Shown: positions 11,774-22,827 of the stretch, piece after piece
Numbering within the stretch: position 1 is the first letter of the stretch
How the letters are laid out: every line of letters starts with the position of its first letter
Assembly (NCBI RefSeq): GCF_004210375.1
Contig: NC_134830.1
Coordinates: forward strand, 48,923,094-48,987,093
Length of the DNA stretch: 64,000 bases
Direction of reading: 5' to 3'
From: Tachypleus tridentatus
Lineage: Eukaryota > Arthropoda > Merostomata > Xiphosura > Limulidae
Program-made: the position numbers and the translations under genes
Notes under the pieces: model-generated
What the model saw: only the letters and a program-made list of their open reading frames with translations
Told to the model about the DNA's origin: nothing
Databases searched by the model: none

Positions 11774-12046
11774 TGTTTGTTTTTTGACTTTCGCACAAAG
11801 CTACTCGAGAGCTATCTGCGCTAGCCGTCCATGATTTAGCAGTGTAAGACTATAGGAAAAGCAACTAGTCATCACCACCCACCGCCAACTCTTGGGCTAC
11901 TCTTTTGCGAACGAACAGTGGGATTGGCCGACACATTATAACGCTCCCACGGCTGAAAGGGCGAACATGTTTGGTGCGATAGGTATTCGAACCCGCAATC
12001 CTCGGATTACGAGTCGAACGCCTTAATCCACCTGGCCATGCCGGGC
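11774..12046 (-). mobile_element. SINE-A, full length
   Basis: Reverse-strand copy running from the tail (GTTTGTTTTTTGACTTTCGC) to the tRNA-like head (GTATTCGAACCCGCAATCCT, ...GGCCATGCCGGGC). Body landmarks GCTATCTGCGCTAGCCGTCC and CCGCCAACTCTTGGGCTACT are intact. Flanks AAATATAGTG and AAATATATTGTG suggest a slightly diverged target duplication. Confidence 0.9.
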
Positions 12047-12109
12047 AAAATATATTGTGAGTAGAGACTGGTACTAACCTTAGTTACACACATCTTTTGA
12101 CCACAGAAC

Positions 12110-12285
12110 AAGCATTTAACCACTCAGTGTACTTAACGTTCTAAGATAGGGCAAGTCAGTGTTCCAGTACGTGGTCAAGAGAACAACCATGTTTTGTACA
12201 CATGTAATCATTCAATGTATTTAATGTTCAAAGATACTGGAAGTCAATGTTCTAGTACTTGGTCAAAAGAACGACATTCTGTATA
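12110..12285. repeat. Two-copy tandem duplication, about 80 bp
   Basis: Two adjacent copies share CATTTAACCACTCAGTGTAC / CATGTAATCATTCAATGTAT, then GTTC.AAGATA, AGTCA.TGTTC.AGTAC and GGTCAA.AGAAC.AC in the same order. Confidence 0.7.
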
Positions 12286-12309
12286 GTTGTGTAAATGGCA
12301 AAAATAGAC

Positions 12310-12492
12310 ATGTCTTTAAGATATAAGTAAGCGGCTACTATTATTTAATAAACGTAAGTAGTTACTATTCTATATCAAATATAAGTATTCAACATTGTAT
12401 ATTAAACATAAATAGTCACTATTCTATATTATGTATAAGGAACTATTCACTAGTCTATATTATATATAAGTAGTCACTATTATATACAAGTA
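12310..12492. repeat. Degenerate 30-bp-class repeat
   Basis: Repeated ATAAGTAGTCACTATTCTAT and TATTATATATAAG phrases with irregular spacing. Confidence 0.6.
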
Positions 12493-14550
12493 GTAAAACA
12501 TTTTGTAAATATAAAATGATGTAGTGATAGCAGTGCCAAACAGAATTCAAACAACAATATAGAGATAACACAGCTATACACAGATCATCTCTACATGACC
12601 TTCTATATTAAAATTTAATGTTACGCTGTGAAATGCACAAGTACAATATGGTTACGAGGTCTAACAATTCGGCCGACCTCGTAGCCTGTAACAACCAAGA
12701 TTTGTATTTTCTCAGTTTGATTTTCCTCATACGCAAGTCCTAAGCTCTTAGTTACCCTACAGTGATATTTACCCTGCTATGACGATGATATTATGATAAA
12801 CAAACTGCATATAAATAGTCAGGAATATTTGACTACCAACTGCCTAAAAAAAATATTAAAGTAAAGTTTGTGTTTTGTAGTGTAGCATTATATTTTAATA
12901 TTGAACATCATGTAAGGATAATCTGTGTATGCCATCTCTATATAATTGTTTACATTCGTTTGGGCACTGTTGTCCCTACATCATTTTATATTTACAAAAT
13001 GTTTTTATTACTTATGTTGTGACATTTCCCCTCTGACTGAGAGTTAGTGTATTCTATGAATGTGTGTTTGGGCTTGTTGGGTAGAGAAGCAAATGAAAGT
13101 GAATGACAACAATCTTTGTTGATTTTTAATGTGCATACTTGTATTATACCTATTGTTATATATATATATATAAACTTATAGTTAAAAGTGATGCCTAAAA
13201 ACATATTCATGTTTTAATTTAACCACAAGTTTCACGAAACATGCGCCAGAATTTTATTTAAGATAGGACCATTCATTGTTTGTCAGGAAAGTATTGGATT
13301 CCACGATTACTTGCAGGAAATCTCTTAGACGAGATTACAAGCACTTGCACATGCTGTGTACACAAGGTTTTAAAAATCCCTTTCGTCAATAATAGATTCG
13401 TGAAACCTTCTTCGACGTCCTATTAAAGAAAAACAAAATTACAAATAAAAAGTTCACTGTCAGTATGGTTCTCCACCACAGCAGCCTCACCTTTCTTAAC
13501 CTAACACTCACCCACGTGTTAGTTCACGTGGTGTTCTAATCCCCATTACATATATTGTTTCCATATCGTAATAAATCTTGATTGTGTTTATTTTCTCTGT
13601 AAGTTTCATCTTCATTTTTCCAGGTTACACCTTACACACTGAAAGGATTTTTTTTTTTACTCTTGCTCTGTGAAAGTGAAGTTTTCTCGGGATACTGACA
13701 TTCTCCCCATAAATCAAATTCTTAGGCAAAGGACTTATAAATTTCTACCGCCTCGTTGAGTTGACCCTATGTTGTGTTTGGTCGTGCTTGTTGGCGGCCT
13801 GTTTCCTATAATTTTCATGTTTGCTTCCTTCGCACAGTTAGAAATGGTTCTTTTTTTTTTCATTTATTACTTGTGTGCATACGTGCATGTATTGAAGTGC
13901 GCCTGTGAGCACGAGGTTCCAGTTCACTTTATTTCTATTTTACATCCACATCGCTGAACATACCATATACATAGAGCGGGGCGAAAAGAAATTGCATAAT
14001 TTCGGAATATCCCGGGCCATTAAATCCTAAATTCCTATCAGAAAAGAAGGAAAGAATAACGGAAGGAGATTCGTCCAGTAGGAATTACATCTCAATTAAC
14101 TCTTGAAACACATCTCCAACAAACGTTTGAAGCTAACGAACAAATGTTTAGGGTAAATAAGAGCTGTTTAGGGTTAAGGAATATAAAGCAACTGGTGTTT
14201 GAGGATAAATAACAGCTGTTTATAACAAACAAATATAGACGGGTAATATAAAATATTTATTTGTAACTGATCAGAGAAGATCTTAGTTACAAACAAAATC
14301 CACTAGCGTCATAAATGTCTATGTGTGTATACATAGTTTTAGCGGTCAAATGTTTCAAGACTAGTAAAGTTTAAAACAAATATAACAGCGTATACATTTT
14401 ACTTATTGTTAAGTTTTGGGAGCAAAACGACAAATAAGCTTATTCCAGAACTAATTTATTTAAATACCATTTTATGCTCCTTTAAAATATTCGATTGCAC
14501 TTCTGTCATGCAGTGAGTGTAGCGGCTCCTATTTTCTTTAGAAGAGTCTG
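12493..14550. other. Unassigned unique sequence
   Basis: I find no supportable gene. A short TA microsatellite lies near 13157-13172 and a T-rich run near 13650. Frames at 12992-13210 and 13769-13957 lack any domain. Confidence 0.4.
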
Positions 14551-14666
14551 TGTGTGTTTTTTTATAGCAAAGTCACATCGAGCTATCTGATGCGCCTACC
14601 GAGGAAAATCGAACCCTTGATTTTAGTGTTGTAAATCCGTAGACCTACCGCTGAATTAGCGAGGGG
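14551..14666 (-). mobile_element. SINE-B (Val-like tRNA head, short tail)
   Basis: Reverse copy. The tail TGTGTGTTTTTTTATAGCAA is followed by CGAGCTATCTGATGCGCCTA and the head complement GAGGAAAATCGAACCCTTG...GTTGTAAATCCGTAGACCTA. AAGAGT occurs on both sides, a weak possible duplication. Confidence 0.8.
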
Positions 14667-15550
14667 CGTTTAAAAGAGTAATAAATTGCATTCCAAACCT
14701 TCTAGAAGCTATTGTGTTTCAAACGAACAGAAGAATGGCTTACTTTAATTGTAACAATATTATTTCAATAGTATGCGAATTATATGCTGGTTTTGTGAAT
14801 TTGTAATATTCCTGGAATTTGTTTCTAACTGCCAACAGCGATGTAAGAAACGCCCCATCACAACTAAGTTTTTAAACCGTGACGTGACAGCAGAAGTAGC
14901 CTTGACACCAATCACAGCACCGAGTTTGGTCTAACAAGTGTGAGCTCGTTTGTACAACACGTTTTGTAGTGGGTTCAATTTACTGGTTGGTGAAAAGAAC
15001 ACCAAGTGGCTAGCTCTTGTCTAAGGTAGACACGTGTAAATATGGAACGTCCATCCTACGTCAATCTCGGGGTTCTTTCGGAAATAAATAACTTAATTAA
15101 CTGGAAATGCATCCACACCTTTATACTTTCTCATTTACAAACACAGGTTCAAACTATCAAGCTGTCCATTGAAATTCACCATTCAAGTTCTCTCCTCTCA
15201 GTATTATAAATTGTTAAGTTATCTCAAATCTGTTTGGTCCCATGTTTTATTTTCTGATATATAACAATTCGTTACATATCATTATTTTCTGCTACGTAAC
15301 ACTTTCTATAACCTACTATATAATAATGTATATAATTTATTGCATCATATTATTTTAAATATTATATTTCGACATATAACATTACTCATTTTATACTGCC
15401 GTCTGGTGGGATAGATATAAGTTTAAACCTACAGTTCGAGATTAGATTATTCTAACTGAACAGAATGTGGATAAGCCTGTTGTGTGGTTTTACACAACAG
15501 TTTTATACTGCAAAGCAGTATTCATAATATGCTGCATGACAACAATCATG
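14667..15550. other. Unassigned AT-rich sequence
   Basis: No gene or defined repeat seen. A diffuse TATA/ATAAC-rich stretch lies near 15240-15390. Confidence 0.4.
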
Positions 15551-15576
15551 TTATTTATATATATTTATATAGATTA

Positions 15577-16113
15577 ATTTTAGTAGTGCATTGTGGTTAT
15601 TATTGTCCGATGTCACGTTTTTAAGGTTAACACTAGTTTTCAGAAGTACACTGTTGTTATTACTGTTCGATGTCACGTTTTTAATGTTGATACTAATGTT
15701 CAGTAGCGCATAGTTCTTATTATTGTTCGATATCACGTTATTAATGTTGATACTAGTGTTCATTAGTACATTGTTATTATTGTTCAATGTCTTGTAGTTA
15801 ATGTTGATACTAGTGTTCAGTAACACATTGTTTGTATTATTGTTCGAAGTCACGTTGTTAATGTTGATACTAGTGTTCAGAAGTACATTATTGTTATTAA
15901 TATTCGATGTCACATTGTTAATTTTAATACTAATGTTCAGAAGTACATTGTTGTTATTAATATTCTATGTTACATTGTTAATGTTAACACTAGTGTTCAA
16001 TAGTACATTGTTGTTATGATGTCACATTGTTAATGTTGATACTAGTGTTCAGAAGTACATTGTTGTTATGATGTCACATTGTTAATGTTGATACTATTGT
16101 TCAGTAATGTTTA
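15577..16113 (-). repeat. 60-bp satellite block (left arm of inverted pair)
   Basis: Nine or so copies of a unit containing TTGTTATTATTGTTCGATGT, CACGTTGTTAATGTTGATAC and TAGTGTTCAGTAGTACA. The first units are 60 bp apart (15596 and 15656); later ones are shortened. Because 60 is divisible by three, the minus strand stays open and encodes an Asn-rich 20-residue repeat (15551-15913). The same satellite occurs in the opposite orientation at 16675-16900. Confidence 0.85.
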
Positions 16114-16599
16114 AATGGTAATGTACTGCAGAGTATTTCGAGGTAAGAATGAGGAATTACAGATAAAAGTTGTTTTCATATTTTGTCACAAGGAAAAAGA
16201 ATATGTATCTTTAATGAACACTATTTCAACCACTCATCAGGACACACAACAACTATTGTCGTCACATTATGCCTTGGAGGGCATACTCTAGTTGCTGTAA
16301 GAGAAAATTTAAGTTTATTATTATCGTTGGGATAACATGGTTTGGTTCTTGTAAAGGTGTAATTTATATACATTATGTACTTCATGAGATATTGTTATTT
16401 TCGTTACACTGTCGTCTTAGCTCTCTCAAAAAAACAGAAAGAAAAAATAACCCAATTTTGAGAATGAAAAAACAATACATTTAAAGCTAATACAAGAAAC
16501 ACGTGGGAAAAAGAGGAAACATCTGAAAATTTTCATGACGAAGAAACTTCTATTAGAAAATGAAGTTCAAGAATTTAAAAAGAAGATGAAAGAAATTTT

Positions 16600-16669
16600 A
16601 TTACGAATTTGGAACGTTTCGATAAGTTTGTATCGTTAGGTACCTGTCGAAACGTTCAAAATTTGTAAT
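16600..16669. repeat. Short imperfect hairpin
   Basis: The arm ATTACGAATTTGGAACGTTT (continuing CGATA) pairs with a downstream arm TGTCGAAACGTTCAAAATTT (continuing GTAAT), 25 bases each with a few mismatches and a loop of about 20 bases. It contains CGTTTCGA, as the larger fold-back elements do, and sits between the two inverted satellite blocks. Confidence 0.7.
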
Positions 16670-16674
16670 CATAA

Positions 16675-16900
16675 CAACAGTGTACTATTGAACACTGGTA
16701 TCAACATTAACTACGTGACATCGTACAATAATAACAAAAATGTACCACAGAACCCTAGTATCAATATTAACTACGTGACATCAAATAATGATAACAATGT
16801 ACTACTGAACACTAGTATCAATATTAATTACGGGAAATCCAACAATAATAACAACAATGTGCTGCTGAACACTAGAATCAACATTAACAACGTGACTTTT
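16675..16900 (+). repeat. 60-bp satellite block (right arm of inverted pair)
   Basis: Four copies of the reverse complement of the 15577-16113 unit: ACTGAACACTAGTATCAACA and TTAACTACGTGACATC spaced about 57-60 bp. The open frame at 16688-16915 has the same Asn-rich repeat. A fold-back element is inserted at its right edge. Confidence 0.85.
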
Positions 16901-16913
16901 GTACAATATTCTT

Positions 16914-17069
16914 GATGACGAGAAACACACTTGGAATAAAAATTTTCTCAGAATGGCTGATATTGGTATTAACACTTTTATTAATAAAGAAGAAAATAAC
17001 GTATAGTCTTCCTAGGTTATCTCCAGGTTAACGTATTATTAATACCCATACCAACTGTTTTGAGATAAT
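16914..17069 (+). mobile_element. Fold-back element (arm type A), 17-bp duplication
   Basis: The left end GATGACGAGAAACACACTTG leads into the arm GGCTGATATTGGTATTAACA. The right arm TATTAATACCCATACCAACT mirrors it and ends TTTTGAGATAA. The centre is decayed (AGTCTTCCTAGGTTATC). TTTTGTACAATATTCTT is perfectly repeated at 16897-16913 and 17070-17086. Confidence 0.9.
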
Positions 17070-17086
17070 TTTTGTACAATATTCTT

Positions 17087-17488
17087 TCAGTACCTCTTCA
17101 AAACTTCCCCAAGGCTCCTCACATTTTCTAGCACAACTGAAAATTTGAGGGTTTATAATGTTAAAAATAAGGATTCGGTTTCAGCAGTTTGAGCAGATCA
17201 AATAATTTGTAAGTGCTGCTTATCAATAAACAAACTAAATTCTGAACGAAGCCTTATTATACGCTGAAAATATGACACAAAACACGATGTAAAGAACTAA
17301 TGGGCAAAAAAAATGTAAAAAGTGAAAGGTAATAAATCCATAAACCTTCTTTATATGTGGCTTTTGTCAGATTGAAATCAATAAAGATATTTTGGTCCAT
17401 CAAGATAATGTCACCAAAAGTTTGCATTAATCTAGATGTTTCTTGAACTTTTTATTCGTATAGTATATTACCAGTGTAGCAAACAAAT
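17087..17488. other. Unassigned sequence
   Basis: No gene or repeat identified between the fold-back element and the next minisatellite. Confidence 0.4.
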
Positions 17489-17752
17489 ATCAATAAATTA
17501 TCTGATTGATAATAGAAAAACAACACATTTTAATTAATTACCATATTGATTATAGAAAAGCTACATTTTTAATTAATTACCAGACTGATAATAGAAAAGC
17601 AACACATCATTTAATTACGACATTGGTAACCGAAAAGCAACACACTTCAATTAATTATCTGATTGATAATAGAAAAGCAACACACATAAATTAATTACCA
17701 CATTGATAGAACAGAAAAGCAACACATTTCAATTAATTATCTGATTTTCTCA
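17489..17752. repeat. 40-bp minisatellite
   Basis: Six to seven copies of a unit with AATTAATTATCTGATTGATA and ATAGAAAAGCAACACAT, spacing about 40 bp. It is followed by a small hairpin, GATTTTCTC...GAGAAAATC, at about 17744-17771. Confidence 0.85.
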
Positions 17753-18362
17753 TTCGACAGTGAGAAAATCAACTTGTCTTTTTTTGAGCGCAAGTGAGAA
17801 CGTAACGGACGTAACAATATTCTGTTGTTGTTTTTACAATTAACAATACCGTAGTAATTGTTACATATTATACCACGGTCAGGACGTTAAAGATAAACTT
17901 CGTTGTTTGAGTTACAAGTGCTTTATTATCCTGTGTTATTAATAGTTGAAAACGTTAATTAAATATAAGCATATCGATTTAGTCGTGTTATGACGTCTGC
18001 ATGATAGAGTAGATTATAATTTTTTTATAACTGGTAGCAAGTTTTAATTATTTATGAGTAATCCATTTGTGCTCACTTTAAGCTTGAACTGGCTATTAAT
18101 TCTGCTTTTTCCTATTGCTAAGTCCCTCTAACTTGTCTGTTTAGTAAAATGTGTTCTTCATAGAAAACAAATCAATCATAAAACCAGTCAAATAAATACG
18201 TGATCATATTTATAAAAAAGTTAAATCATGAAGGCCATATTAAACACAAACATAGTTGTTTGTATCAACCTTTAAGACCTTCAGTTTGGTACTGTAGGAA
18301 AGAAGTTTTATTAATAAACAATAAAAACAGTCATTCAACAAACGAAACTAAAAGTAGTAATT

Positions 18363-18587
18363 AGTAATGTTTGTCCGTATCTAAGTCAAATTTGTTGTTG
18401 GTTTATAGATGTAAAACTAGTAACGTTTGTCCGTATCTAAGTCAAATTTGTTGTTGGTTTATAGATGTAAAATTAGTAACGTTTGTCCGTATCTAAGTCA
18501 AATTTGTTGTTGGTTTATAGATATAAAACTAGTAACGTTTGTCCGTACCTAAGCCAACTTTGTTGTTGGTTTGTAGATGTAAAACTA
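18363..18587. repeat. 56-bp minisatellite, four copies plus a displaced fifth
   Basis: AGTAACGTTTGTCCGTATCT, AAGTCAAATTTGTTGTTGG and TTTATAGATGTAAAACT repeat with starts at 18363, 18419, 18475 and 18531, exactly 56 bp apart. A diverged fifth copy continues at 18952-19005, beyond the MITE that split the array. Confidence 0.9.
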
Positions 18588-18949
18588 CCGTGTTTCTCTG
18601 ATAATAAGACCTACCCATAAAATAAGACCTAGTGTGATTTTTGGGGATAGTTTTAATATAAGCCCTACCCTTAAAATAAGCCCTAGTTAAGAGTGGCAGG
18701 AAGAGGAAAGAAATAAAAAAAATTAATTTATTAATTAGTTTAATAGTTATTTAATTAGTTTGTTTAAGTATTAATCAGTTAGTTTAATAGTTTAATAATA
18801 GTTTATTTTAAATGGTTAGTTTAATAGTTTTACTTTGTAACTTCATTTTTTTAATATATCAAAATAAGACATCCCCGAAAATATGCCCTAGTGTCATATT
18901 TTGGAGTGAAAATTAATATAAGCCCTGTCTTATTTTCGGAGAAACACGG
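18588..18949. mobile_element. MITE with terminal inverted repeats, TA duplication
   Basis: A 362-bp element. The left end CCGTGTTTCTCTGATAATAA and the reverse complement of the right end, CCGTGTTTCTCCGAAAATAA, match with two or three differences. TA flanks both sides (18586-18587, 18950-18951). Subterminal ATAAGACCTA/ATAAGCCCTA repeats occur on both sides, the centre is AT-rich, and there is no coding capacity. Similar CCGTGTTTC...AAATAAGAC elements are widespread in animals from memory; I do not assign a superfamily. Confidence 0.9.
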
Positions 18950-19005
18950 TAGTAAAGTTTATCTAAACCAATTTTTTTGTTTTGGTTTCTAGATATAAAA
19001 TTAGT

Positions 19006-19743
19006 ATTTCATAGAAAAGTAAAAGGTCGTTGACTTATGTTCCTTTTTTAGTAAATTGTCAAACACCATTTCTAGAAGCTGATTTAAAAAGAGCAGAAGT
19101 GGACCATTACGGAATTTCGTTCTTAAGTATTCTGTTTTTGAATTCAAGTTTTTGTTTTGTTTTGTATTTTTAGTTTCTCTTCACTACTTTTTTTTTTTTT
19201 TTAAGAGACATAGCTTTGCCATTTGTGATTTCCATGTAGTCAGTAACATGACGCAGAGACAACAGCAAGCTGAGATAGACAAGAACAAGCATGCGTTGTT
19301 TGCTTCATTCTTGGTTAATTACTCTGTAATAATTACCTGGCTTTTCACCCCGTTTCATAGGTTCTGCTTGTGCTACTGAAGGACTGGTTCTGAAAGCATG
19401 GAACTAAGTATATAGAGTAAAATGACGCAAAGTCTATGAGGAAGAACCAAGTTTCTCATGCACGCAATCACTTGATAAACAAACTAAATTCAGTTTATAG
19501 CTCGTTATTATCGGACCATTTCACTCTATTGTAATAAGATAAATGATATAATTTGGGCTTAATTGGTTAGTTTTGTGAATATATTCAGAAATGGCTGAAC
19601 ATTATCATTCAGTCTGTTGGTTTGAAGTAAGGTTCGAATGTGTAATAACGGAACAATATCAAATGTTTATGTTTTGGAATTTTCACATAAAGCCATACAA
19701 GGGCTATTTGTGTTTAACACTGTTCCTAGTTTTGAACGTGATA
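19006..19743. other. Unassigned sequence
   Basis: No gene or repeat supported. T-rich runs occur at about 19150-19205. Short frames (19152-19379) show no domain. Confidence 0.4.
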
Positions 19744-19751
19744 TACTAGAA

Positions 19752-20033
19752 GAAGTGTTTGTTTCTTTTGAATTTCCCCCAAAGCTACATATGAGGACTT
19801 TCTGCACTAGTCGTCCCTAATTTAACAGTGTCAGACTAGAGGAAATGCAGCTGGTCATCACCACCCACCGCCAACTCTTGGGCTACTCTTTTAACCAACG
19901 AATAGTGAGATTGAGTGTAACGTTATAATGCCCCATTGCTAAAAGGGCAACCACGTTTGGTTTGACGGGGATTCGAACCTGCGACGCACAGATTACGAAT
20001 CGAGCGCTCTAACCACCTGACCATGCTGGGGCG
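19752..20033 (-). mobile_element. SINE-A, full length
   Basis: Reverse copy from the tail (GTTTGTTTCTTTTGAATTTC) to the head complement (GGGATTCGAACCTGCGAC, TTACGAATCGAGCGCTCTAA). TACTAGAA is duplicated at 19744-19751 and 20034-20041. The frame at 19638-19820 overlaps its tail by chance. Confidence 0.9.
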
Positions 20034-20041
20034 TACTAGAA

Positions 20042-20460
20042 CAACAGCAACTGAAATTGTTAAAAACGACGTTAAACTGTACAAGTACATTTAATTTGAC
20101 AACATAATTTGTACCAAGTAAATAAATGGTATTTCATACAGTGCTCATAAAATATTCAGATATTAGAGTAAATCAAAATCTAGAGATGGACAAATTATGA
20201 TAACATTTTTTTTTTAAATCAGCAGCATCAAATTACCTCGAACCACATGACTTTTCTCCAGAAGGAAAGTTTTTGTTATCCAATATAATCATTATTTACA
20301 CGAATTGAATGACACTAAACACGTGGTATGTACAGACTACTTTTAGGAGTTTTTAAGTTTCTCTACGAAAATTCTGAAATAATAATAAATAGACAAAAAT
20401 TATGTGAAAGGAACAGAAAAGTAAAAATTATGTTTATTCTTTACGTTCAGAAAATGTGCA
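20042..20460. other. Unassigned AT-rich sequence
   Basis: Nothing recognisable. Confidence 0.4.
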
Positions 20461-20575
20461 CGTTAACCCTAACAGCAGTATTCATCTGCGCGTTAAGTCT
20501 AACAGTAATATTTATCTGTTCGTTAAGCCTGGTAATAATATTCATCTGCGCATTAAGACTAATTACTAACAGATT
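20461..20575. repeat. 30-bp minisatellite, about four copies
   Basis: The unit CGTTAAGTCTAACAGTAATA, continuing TTCATCTGCG, repeats with substitutions. Thirty is divisible by three, so frames stay open on both strands (20328-20696 and 20447-20683). Neither frame looks like a real protein. Confidence 0.8.
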
Positions 20576-20968
20576 AAAAGAGGTAAATGGCATATATAAT
20601 TTGATTTCATTTGTACATTCTTGTAATTTCTTATTTAAAAGGAACGCAAAAAACATCACGATTATTTTACAAATAGCTTTCAAACTAGTACTTTAAATGA
20701 AAGCTTTATGTTTATACAGAAAATGAAGAACTTGTTTCTTAACGTGTTTCCTGCTGTTATGGAGAAACAAGCCTACAGAACTTAGGAAAAAATGATGTGA
20801 TGAAAGAACAAATAGGCTGATATTTTCTCTTAGAAACGTTCAGTGAATCAAAATATTTATTCTTTGATTAGGTCGAATTGTTAATTAAAACTTGTGTAAA
20901 CTAATCATGTCAGTATTTTACGTTGGTAGAAAAGAAAAGATGGAAAGAAAAACACGTAGAGTTGTATA

Positions 20969-21066
20969 TTTGTTGTTTATTACCAAGCAACACAATGCGC
21001 TCTCTGTGCCGAGTCCACCACGGGTATCAAAACTTGATTATTAGTATTATAAGCCTTCAGACTTAC
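20969..21066 (-). mobile_element. SINE-C fragment
   Basis: Reverse copy: TGTTGTTTATTACCAAGCAA (tail), CTCTCTGTGCCGAGTCCACC, and the head complement GGTATCAAAACTTGATT...TATAAGCCTTCAGACTTACC. It abuts a SINE-A head directly. Confidence 0.75.
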
Positions 21067-21173
21067 CCCGCATGGCCAGGTGGTTAGGGCGCTCGACTCG
21101 TAATCCGAAAGTCGCGGGTTCGTATTCCGTCACACCAAACACGCTCACCCTTTCAGCCGTGAGGGCGTTATAA
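21067..21173 (+). mobile_element. SINE-A head, 3' truncated
   Basis: The tRNA-like head CCCGCATGGCCAGGTGGTTA (box A), CGACTCGTAATCCG (CGT loop) and GCGGGTTCGTATTCCGTC (box B) is followed by CACGCTCACCCTTTCAGCCG. The copy stops after GGGCGTTATAAC, losing the rest of body and tail. Confidence 0.85.
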
Positions 21174-21249
21174 CCGATTCTTCAAGTAACCAGAATATGT
21201 GTTTTTAATGTCAAAATTTTTACCTTCCGAATTGTTGTCTTATTTTTGT

Positions 21250-21346
21250 TCATTTGTTTGCTATTAAACACAAAATCACACAATAGGCTATCGAATCCTG
21301 ATTTTTTTTTTTGCCTTATAGGCCATCAAATGTGTCGATAGAGGGG
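21250..21346 (-). mobile_element. Degenerate SINE-C fragment
   Basis: TTTGTTTGCTATTAAACACA, ACAATAGGCTATCGAATCCT and TTATAGGCC...TCGATAGAGGGG follow SINE-C order with losses. Confidence 0.45.
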
Positions 21347-21505
21347 ACATATTACTCAAAATTAGTCTTAGTATAAGATATATGCCGTTACTGACCAGCA
21401 AGTGAAATCCAGAATGGAACTTAAATCGATTGTATCAATAACAAAATGTACAGTGGCAAGCTATTATTTTACATTTAAACGTAAAGGTTTGTTTGCGTCA
21501 TGGTA

Positions 21506-21783
21506 TGGCCCGGCATGGCCAAGCGTGTTAAGGCGTGCGACTCGTAATCTGAGGATCGCGGGTTCGCATCCCCAACGCGCCAAATATGCTCGCCCTTTCA
21601 GCCGTGGGGCGTTATAATGTGACGGTTAATCCCACTATTCGTTGGTAAAAGAGTAGCCCAAGAGTCGGCGGTGGGTGATGATGACTAGCTGCCTTCCCTC
21701 TAGTCTTACACTGCTAAATTAGGGACGGCTAGCACAGATAGCCCTCGAGTAACTTTGTGCGAAATTCCAAAACAAACAAACAA
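21506..21783 (+). mobile_element. SINE-A, full length with 11-bp duplication
   Basis: Well preserved: head TGGCCCGGCATGGCCAAGCG, CGACTCGTAATCTGAGG and CGCGGGTTCGCATCCCC; body CGCCCTTTCAGCCGTGGGGC and CACTATTCGTTGGTAAAAGA; tail ending AAAACAAACAAACAA. GCGTCATGGTA is duplicated at 21495-21505 and 21784-21794, which marks a young insertion. The frame at 21402-21617 is an artefact of this head. Confidence 0.95.
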
Positions 21784-21794
21784 GCGTCATGGTA

Positions 21795-22825
21795 ATGTAT
21801 CTAAAAATTTCATTGAAGTTAAGGCTTCTTTAGAATATAATTACTTCTTGAACTATGTAGAAATAAAACTACAATATAAATATCAGAATAAGTAAAACAG
21901 TGAGCAAATTAATGAGTCAAAACAACGTTATTGCGATTGTTATCGATCATTAGCGTGTAAATTCTATAAAAACGTTAGGCGTAGAGTTAGTTTTAGAGTT
22001 ACTAGTGAAAAGTAGTTTTGTGAACTACCTACAAGTGAACGTAGTTTGCAGCAAACGAAATATTTTATCGCTACGTGGACTAAGCTTATTGCGATTACTT
22101 TTACCAAGTAATCCAAAAGAACCCGCAGACAAGTTACAATAATACATAACCAAGAATGATTTAATATACGTTTTTTTAAACGTTAGCACGAAAGTGGTTT
22201 ATGCTCCAGAAATAAATAAATGTTTTATGTTTTTCGATTATTATCTCATTGTTTAATATTACTATAAGACTTTATTAACGTTTTTATTGAAAATTTATTT
22301 TATGGAGTTGCTCACCGATCGCTTTAAGTTCCAATTATCTAGTTATTATTTGTTCACTGTGCAAAATCTGGTGACATGCACTAAGTATGTCTGATGAAAT
22401 GGTACAAACAAATTACATTTTATATTCACATAATTCACCAAAAACCCAAGAAACAAACAAAATCGAATCAGGTGTCTATGTATATATATATATAAACTGA
22501 ATAACGCCTGGAGGTTGTTCACTGTAACTCGTGTTTCCGTTTTATAAAATTGAAAAATATATATATATACATAAAAGTGAAATAGAGAAACCAACTGACA
22601 TTGTTTGTGGTAACTAATATTCTGCGTAGATTAGTAAAAAAATTAAAATAATTTATCATTCAAGATATAAGTGCGGTCTATATATAAGCCTTTATATATA
22701 TCATAATCATGACATGACTACAGCTAGAGGGTTAAGGGTGTTGAACCGCCTCCTCACCACTAATCCCAGAAGATATTAATTAATATCTACCTTCCCCTAT
22801 TAACAGCTTAGTGTGACTAAGAGGA
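21795..22825. other. Unassigned sequence with TA microsatellites
   Basis: (TA)n runs lie near 22480-22496 and 22557-22573. The reverse frame 22346-22594 is microsatellite-derived. No gene seen. Confidence 0.45.
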
Positions 22826-22827
22826 CG

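Noticed and set aside
11985..12046. tRNA gene (box A, box B, CGT anticodon loop)
   Set aside because: The tRNA-like part always continues into the same SINE body and tail, lacks a paired acceptor stem, and recurs dozens of times. It is a SINE head, not a working tRNA gene.
15551..15913. 120-codon Asn-rich protein
   Set aside because: Generated by a 60-bp satellite whose period is a multiple of three; no start context, splice context or domain.
20328..20696. 122-codon hydrophobic frame
   Set aside because: Its centre is a 30-bp tandem repeat, which keeps frames open on both strands; no domain.
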